From JBLHIK01 sp047614005 (lineage in GTDB: Bacteria > Patescibacteriota > Minisyncoccia > Phycocordibacterales > UBA1006): a stretch of 20,733 nucleotides of DNA. Positions within the stretch are counted from its first letter, which is position 1. Each line of letters begins with the position of its first letter. Location: the NCBI GenBank assembly GCA_047614005.1, contig JBLHIK010000012.1:1-20733 (forward strand), in the 5' to 3' direction. A program made the translations under genes and the position numbers. The notes beneath the pieces were generated by a model. It made no database searches and was not told the DNA's origin. It saw only the letters and a list, made by a program, of their open reading frames with translations. This document shows, piece by piece, positions 13,474-18,023 of the stretch.

Positions 13474-14478
13474 TTAATTGTTAAAATAGTTATTATAAAT
13501 AACATCATATTCGCCACTTTCTCTTATTTGAATTAATGCTTGATTTATCTTCATCAAAAGTAAATTTTTTTCTTGCTGCTGTGGCAACATGAAGGCATAT
13601 GACTGTCTTGTAAAAGGCCCTCCCACTAAAATAATATCTTTTTCTTTTGTTTGATTTTGCAAAATAGGTAAATCAGTCACTATTGCATCTATCTTTTTAT
13701 TTTTTAATGCAATATATGCCTCTTCAATATTTTTAAACTCAACGGGGTTTCCTTTTTTCAAAACAACAGCTTCTTTTGCAGTTGTATCCATCTTTACGCC
13801 AATTTTCTTGTATGCAAGATCGTCAGATGAAGAAATTTTAGATTTTATTTTTGAAATAGTTAAAGTAGCGCTTGTTTGACCAATATATAAACCAAAAATA
13901 GCAAGACCAAATAATATAGAGAATATACTAAAAACTTTACCGAGCATAGTAACAGGGGTTATATCACCATATCCAACAGTACTAAAAGTCACAATACTCC
14001 ACCAAAACGATTCAAATACACCTGGTAGATAACTAGCAGATACAGAAAGCCCAGCTTCTATGATCCAATATATATTAGAAATAACAAATGCAAACAACAC
14101 CAATACCCCTAATATAATCAATGTTTGTTTACAAAATATTTTTTTTAACAAGTCTTTTACAGAATATGAATGAGACGAAATAATAGCAATACCTAAACCT
14201 GTATCAAGTGTAAAATAAGACATATCGAGAAATTTTGCTCTTTCAACAGTTCGAGTAATACCAGCCATTGATACATCATAAAAACCTTCACTGGCTCTAG
14301 ATAGCAGGTCTGTAAAATTTTTATTTTCTACATATTCATAATCTACCTCTATGAGATTAGCTATTCTTTCCCAAAGCTCAACCTCGAAACCACGCCAGAG
14401 ACCATCTTCCTTGAAAACAAGAGGTTTGAAACTATTAACACCTATTTTTAACTTTTGTTTTTGTGTATTTAAATGCAC
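13474..14478 (-). CDS. GluR0-like ligand-gated potassium channel (prokaryotic ionotropic glutamate receptor)
   Basis: A 334-residue protein with an amino-acid-binding lobe split by a two-TM pore. S1 at about 9-105 has WRGFEVELWERIA and AGITRTVERAKFLDMS, where the TVER Arg normally binds the ligand carboxylate. TM1 is at about 119-140. The P-loop at about 157-172 has FSTVGYGD (TVGYGD codons at 13963-13980), the K+ selectivity filter. TM2 is at about 180-200. S2 at about 222-334 has KKIDAIVTDLP, the Asp that normally binds the ligand amino group. The order S1-TM1-P-TM2-S2 is that of Synechocystis GluR0. The start is GTG; an in-frame stop at 14497-14499 excludes a longer N-terminus. No signal peptide is visible. 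It lies 13 bp after a His-rich secreted protein gene and downstream of glutamate dehydrogenase, on the same strand. Confidence 0.9.
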   Translation of the reverse strand: MHLNTQKQKLKIGVNSFKPLVFKEDGLWRGFEVELWERIANLIEVDYEYVENKNFTDLLSRASEGFYDVSMAGITRTVERAKFLDMSYFTLDTGLGIAIISSHSYSVKDLLKKIFCKQTLIILGVLVLFAFVISNIYWIIEAGLSVSASYLPGVFESFWWSIVTFSTVGYGDITPVTMLGKVFSIFSILFGLAIFGLYIGQTSATLTISKIKSKISSSDDLAYKKIGVKMDTTAKEAVVLKKGNPVEFKNIEEAYIALKNKKIDAIVTDLPILQNQTKEKDIILVGGPFTRQSYAFMLPQQQEKNLLLMKINQALIQIRESGEYDVIYNNYFNN

Positions 14479-14491
14479 AGTACCAAATATA

Positions 14492-14962
14492 TTATTCTAC
14501 AATTGAAGTATATTCAATATGTATTTTTTGATTATCTTCCATTACGAGAGTTGAAGCATCTCCTTCGTATACTTCTCCGTCTACTGAGATTACAGCAGTG
14601 TATCCATCGCGATCAAATGTTCCTCCTGTTACTTCAAAGAAATCTGCAAGAACATGTGTCACTCCTAGTTCTGTTGTTTCTATATGAATCTTCCCTGAGG
14701 CATCATGAGTATGAACTTCTGCCATACATGTTTGAGATACACCCATATTTCCTAATACTCCTTCATTTACTCCATCTACGGTAATAATAAGATATGGATG
14801 GATGTGAGACGCAAGACCTTGATGTCCGTTTGGAAGACAAGGGATAGTAGTATCAGCCCATGTTACTATTTTTTGTTCTGTATTATTAGAAACAAAAGTG
14901 GAAAGAAAGATAAGCACAGCTACAACTATAAGAGATATAATAAGATTTTTGTTTTTCTTCAT
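14492..14962 (-). CDS. Secreted or anchored His-rich protein, possible metal binding
   Basis: A 156-residue protein. Residues 5-27 are a hydrophobic signal or signal-anchor segment after a KKNKN basic end. The outer part has paired motifs: C..NGHQGLASHIHPYLIITVDG, then SQTCMAEVHTHDASGKIHIE. Together they carry two Cys and several His (GHQ, HIH, HTH, HIE). This resembles an uncharacterised family I recall from archaea and bacteria with HIHxHL and HTHD-SGxIHIE motifs. The conserved His/Cys suggest a metal site, but no activity is known to me. It starts 34 bp after the gdh stop and ends 13 bp before the channel gene, so all three are probably one operon. Confidence 0.72.
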   Translation of the reverse strand: MKKNKNLIISLIVVAVLIFLSTFVSNNTEQKIVTWADTTIPCLPNGHQGLASHIHPYLIITVDGVNEGVLGNMGVSQTCMAEVHTHDASGKIHIETTELGVTHVLADFFEVTGGTFDRDGYTAVISVDGEVYEGDASTLVMEDNQKIHIEYTSIVE

Positions 14963-14996
14963 AAATAAAATAAATGTTTAATAATTAAATAATATA

Positions 14997-16217
14997 CTAC
15001 AGTCTACCACGTAGTTTCATTGCGCCCAATACTCGCACCATAGAAAGCATGAACGCAGCGTCGCGAAGAGGTATCTGCCCCCTATCGCTCTTTTCCCATA
15101 CAGCATCACTGGCATTGTTCATAATAGTCAGTAGTTTTTCTTGTACTTCTTTTTCATTCCAATAGTAATGCATTCTGTTTTGAACCCATTCAAAATATGA
15201 TACTGTCACACCTCCTGCATTTGCTAAAATATCTGGCAGTACGTATATGCCTTTTTTGTGCAATATCTCATCAGCTTTTGGAGTTGTAGGTCCGTTGGCG
15301 AGCTCTACTATAACGCGCGCTTTTATGTCATTTGCATTTTTTTCTGTTATTTGATTATCGAGAGCTGCAGGAACAAGGACGTCACACTCCTGTACGAGAA
15401 GTTCTTCATTGCTCATTTTGATTCCTTCTATCTTACAATCAGAAAAAGACAGTGTCGCATTTTTCCACGCTTGAGCTTCTTTGAGGTCGAGACCTTTTTC
15501 ATTGTAAAGAGCTCCACTACTATCAGAAATACCTACGACGAGATATCCAAGCTCAGTGAGAAGATGCGCCGCAAAAGACCCAGCATTACCAAAGCCTTGA
15601 ACAATCACCTTTGGAGACGAAGGAAGATCGAAGTTACTTCGAAGACGCTCGAGAACATACACGCCACCTTGTGCTGTAGCATCTCCTCGCCCCACACTTC
15701 CACCAAGTTCGAGAGGTTTACCTGTGAATGTTCCAAAAACATTTTTACCTGTTATTTTTTGATATTCATCTGTCATCCATGCCATTATCTGTGGGTTCGT
15801 ATATACATCAGGAGCAGGTATATCTTTATCAGGTCCGATATGGTCTACAAAAGCACGCACCCAAGCTCGAGAGACGCCCTCTATCTCTTTTTGTGTCATT
15901 TCTTTTGGATTGCACTGTACACCACCTTTTCCTCCTCCTAGAGGGATATTTACCACAGCACACTTAAGAGCCATGAGAGCCGCAAGAGTCTTGACCTCGT
16001 CGGTATCAGCCTCAGGATGAAAACGAATTCCTCCTTTGTATGGACCACGAGCGCTGTTAAACTGTACTCTATATGCAGAATACTCTTTCCCTTCTACTGA
16101 TAATGTTTCTTCTAATACTCGCTCTGGTTCGAAAAAAGATTTGAGTCTTTCTTCTGGTATATGCATCTCTGCACCTATTCGAGCAATACGTTCTTTATAT
16201 AATTCAAATACATTCAT
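14997..16217 (-). CDS. gdhA: Glutamate dehydrogenase (Glu/Leu/Phe/Val dehydrogenase family)
   Basis: Catalyses reversible oxidative deamination of glutamate to 2-oxoglutarate and ammonium with NAD(P). The 406-residue length is typical of the hexameric small type. The N-terminal domain has GPYKGGIRFHP (58-68), substrate Lys K85 in ALKCAVVNIP, and catalytic Lys K97 in GGGKGG. PAPDV follows with the catalytic Asp. The Rossmann domain has VQGFGNAG as its dinucleotide loop, followed by VVGISDSSG; the acidic residue there favours NAD over NADP, as an inference. DILANAGGVTVSYFEWVQN near the C-terminus is family-typical. The start is firm: TGATATAAT ends 6 nt before the ATG. It heads the unit gdh - His-rich protein - channel. 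Confidence 0.95.
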   Translation of the reverse strand: MNVFELYKERIARIGAEMHIPEERLKSFFEPERVLEETLSVEGKEYSAYRVQFNSARGPYKGGIRFHPEADTDEVKTLAALMALKCAVVNIPLGGGKGGVQCNPKEMTQKEIEGVSRAWVRAFVDHIGPDKDIPAPDVYTNPQIMAWMTDEYQKITGKNVFGTFTGKPLELGGSVGRGDATAQGGVYVLERLRSNFDLPSSPKVIVQGFGNAGSFAAHLLTELGYLVVGISDSSGALYNEKGLDLKEAQAWKNATLSFSDCKIEGIKMSNEELLVQECDVLVPAALDNQITEKNANDIKARVIVELANGPTTPKADEILHKKGIYVLPDILANAGGVTVSYFEWVQNRMHYYWNEKEVQEKLLTIMNNASDAVWEKSDRGQIPLRDAAFMLSMVRVLGAMKLRGRL

Positions 16218-16223
16218 ACCAAA

Positions 16224-16232
16224 ATTATATCA
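16224..16232 (-). promoter_or_regulatory. Extended -10 promoter of gdhA, leaderless
   Basis: TGATATAAT, with TATAAT at 16224-16229, ends 6 nt before the gdhA ATG at 16217. Its -35 zone overlaps the terminator hairpin of the preceding gene. Confidence 0.65.
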
Positions 16233-16233
16233 C

Positions 16234-16263
16234 AAAAAAACCCGCACCATGTGCGAGTTTTTT
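16234..16263 (-). terminator. Rho-independent terminator of the YtxH-like gene
   Basis: The minus-strand stem AAAAAACTCGCAC/GTGCGGGTTTTTTT around an ATG loop contains one pair that is U-G on the minus strand but C-A on the plus strand, so it is built for the minus strand. It lies just after the stop at 16269. Confidence 0.82.
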
Positions 16264-16268
16264 CAAAA

Positions 16269-16706
16269 TTATTTTTTCTTTTTAGCTGCTGGTTTCTTCT
16301 TTGTTGCAACTTTTTTAGCTTTAGACGCAGGAGCTTTTTTCTTTGCTGCTGGTTTTGTCTTTGCTTTTATTTCTTTAGAAATAGATTTCCAATATGAACG
16401 GATTTCTTTTTCAAATTTTCCAAGCTCATCTTGGGCTACGTGTTTTGCTTTTTTATATTTAGCAATCACGCCATCTACGATTTCATGATATTTATCCTCG
16501 CTTACTTCTTCGAGCTTTTCAAACTTTTCGAGAACCTCTCCTTTCGCTTTCAAAGTCCAACCGCGCACTTTCTTGCGATTTTCTTTTCCTTTCGGACCAA
16601 GGAGAAAGTATCCTGCCGCAGCAAGAGTAACGAGTCCTGCTCCGAGAGCTATGCCCTTTACTACTTCTTTGCTTTTATCTTTTTTAGCACTTACTTTTTT
16701 TGCCAT
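16269..16706 (-). CDS. YtxH-like membrane protein with Lys/Ala-rich tail
   Basis: A 145-residue protein. After a Lys-rich N-terminus, residues about 17-37 form one membrane segment (GIALGAGLVTLAAAGYFLLG), then a basic amphipathic helical region to about 110. The tail is almost entirely Lys, Ala and Pro (KPAAKKKAPASKAKK...), like histone H1 tails. The N-terminal half resembles YtxH-type stress or envelope proteins. The tail could bind nucleic acid or teichoic/anionic polymer at the membrane. TATAAA ends 7 nt before the ATG, again leaderless. The function is unknown. Confidence 0.75.
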   Translation of the reverse strand: MAKKVSAKKDKSKEVVKGIALGAGLVTLAAAGYFLLGPKGKENRKKVRGWTLKAKGEVLEKFEKLEEVSEDKYHEIVDGVIAKYKKAKHVAQDELGKFEKEIRSYWKSISKEIKAKTKPAAKKKAPASKAKKVATKKKPAAKKKK

Positions 16707-16759
16707 ATATTTTTTTATATAATAATAATGTGTAACGAATGTAGTATATCACACTGCCT

Positions 16760-17014
16760 TTACCTGCGGTCAAAGAGTTTTTTTAACGCAGCCAGAATAT
16801 TTGTAAGAGAAGTGAGTTTTTTGATATTAGATCTCGCGACATCTATGTCGTCTTTTATTTCATATGCTTCTTCTTCCGCAAGGCGCACGATAGTACTAAG
16901 CCTTCTGATAATTCTAATTGCATATATTCCTACAATAATAAGAAAAATACAAAGGAGTACTATAAAAGTACTTGTAATAAAAAAGAATATGTCGAGCTGT
17001 AATAAGTCATTCAT
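16760..17014 (-). CDS. Small membrane protein with cytoplasmic coiled coil
   Basis: An 84-residue protein. Residues about 9-32 form a hydrophobic segment (FFFITSTFIVLLCIFLIIVGIYAI), followed by IRIIRR and an amphipathic helix to the end (TIVRLAEEEAYEIKDDIDVARSNIKKL...). The basic residues after the membrane segment place the C-terminus inside. TATAAT at 17021-17026 ends 6 nt before the ATG. No family is recognised. Confidence 0.72.
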   Translation of the reverse strand: MNDLLQLDIFFFITSTFIVLLCIFLIIVGIYAIRIIRRLSTIVRLAEEEAYEIKDDIDVARSNIKKLTSLTNILAALKKLFDRR

Positions 17015-17020
17015 GTGTAC

Positions 17021-17029
17021 ATTATATCA
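17021..17029 (-). promoter_or_regulatory. Extended -10 promoter of the 84-residue membrane gene, leaderless
   Basis: TGATATAAT, with TATAAT at 17021-17026, ends 6 nt before the ATG at 17014. Confidence 0.6.
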
Positions 17030-17096
17030 TGAATAACTTCATGAAATTTTTCCACATATAAAATAAACCTTTTCTTACACAAAACACCCGCACACC

Positions 17097-17119
17097 AATT
17101 TGCAAGTGACTTGCAAATT
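17097..17119. repeat. 10-bp inverted repeat after the phosphatase gene
   Basis: AATTTGCAAG and CTTGCAAATT flank a TGA loop, 13 bp after the stop at 17133. No T-run follows on the minus strand, so it would be a weak terminator at best; it may be a regulator site. Confidence 0.55.
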
Positions 17120-17132
17120 AAGGATATTAAAA

Positions 17133-18011
17133 TTAATTAATAATATCTAAAAGTTCTTTTTCAGTAATATTTTCGTTTATTTCAAAAGTTCCTCCATCTT
17201 CGAGCTCTTTTTTGTAAGAAACACGAACCTTTTTCTCCCCATTGGATAATTTATCAATATCAACTTGATAACCTTCGGTAAAATCAAAACCTTTGTTATC
17301 AAGTATTTCAATAAATTCATTAAGTTTTTCTTTTCCAAGTCGATCCTCAATAACTTTTGCAAGAAAACATTCAGTGACGCCTTGATGTGACCCCATGAAT
17401 CTCTTAAGAGTATCTGATTTATATTTCTCATTATTATCATTTTCTCGTATATCGTTCCAACGATTTGATACTTTAAGATATTTTTTAAGAATTGAACCAA
17501 TCTGGTCAACGCCGCGTTGATATGTGAGAGATTCAGTATCACCAACACTTTCTGCAAATGTATCTGATTCATTTATAAGAAATTTAAAATAATTTCCACT
17601 AGAGAATTCACTATATATTTTTTTAACATACTCACTATCTTTTGATTCATCGAGATTAAAATTCAAACGCTCGTCAATACCTACTTTTGAACCTAGATTA
17701 GTCTCTGAATTTATTTTATTAATAAGCTCATCTAAGCCCTCTTCACCTGTTATTTCTTCTGATCCACCAGCCATCATATAGGAGGCTGTTTCTTGAGTTC
17801 TTTTTCTTGGACTACCAAAAGCTACGGATTGATTAAAATCTTCTTCTCCTTGACTTTGTGCAAGCTCACGACCTTCTGGAGTTAAAAGAACCTCATTATC
17901 ATCTTCATGTTTTCCTTTAATTGAATGCCTGAAAAAATGAAGTTCAACTTTTGAAGTAACTTGTTCTTTTGATTCTTTATTCTCAAATATATTAAATTTA
18001 TTTTCATTCAT
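17133..18011 (-). CDS. Histidine phosphatase superfamily protein
   Basis: A 292-residue protein of the phosphoglycerate-mutase-like fold. The catalytic His lies in ELHFFRHSIKGKH, where the usual RHG reads RHS. The second-site block GSPRKRTQETASYM carries the conserved Arg, and GSHQGVTECFL near residue 200 supplies the second active-site His. The substrate cannot be told; the insertions (TNLGSKVGIDERLN..., KVSNRWNDIREND) enlarge it beyond a minimal phosphatase of about 200 residues. An in-frame GTG 15 nt upstream is possible, but TATAAT at 18018-18023 ends 6 nt before the ATG at 18011 and overlaps the stop of the preceding gene. So it has its own promoter, and may also be read from the upstream gene. 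Confidence 0.85.
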   Translation of the reverse strand: MNENKFNIFENKESKEQVTSKVELHFFRHSIKGKHEDDNEVLLTPEGRELAQSQGEEDFNQSVAFGSPRKRTQETASYMMAGGSEEITGEEGLDELINKINSETNLGSKVGIDERLNFNLDESKDSEYVKKIYSEFSSGNYFKFLINESDTFAESVGDTESLTYQRGVDQIGSILKKYLKVSNRWNDIRENDNNEKYKSDTLKRFMGSHQGVTECFLAKVIEDRLGKEKLNEFIEILDNKGFDFTEGYQVDIDKLSNGEKKVRVSYKKELEDGGTFEINENITEKELLDIIN

Positions 18012-18017
18012 AATAAT

Positions 18018-18023
18018 ATTATA
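18018..18023 (-). promoter_or_regulatory. -10 box overlapping the stop codon of the upstream gene
   Basis: TATAAT preceded by TG: its last bases contain the TAA stop of the swivelling-domain gene (18019-18021), and it ends 6 nt before the phosphatase ATG. Confidence 0.6.

Noticed and set aside
15258..15941. A 227-codon plus-strand frame inside gdhA
   Set aside because: It is antisense to a strongly supported glutamate dehydrogenase, and its sequence looks random.
17177..17572. A 131-codon minus-strand frame inside the phosphatase gene
   Set aside because: It is an alternate frame of the histidine phosphatase without its own signals or motifs.
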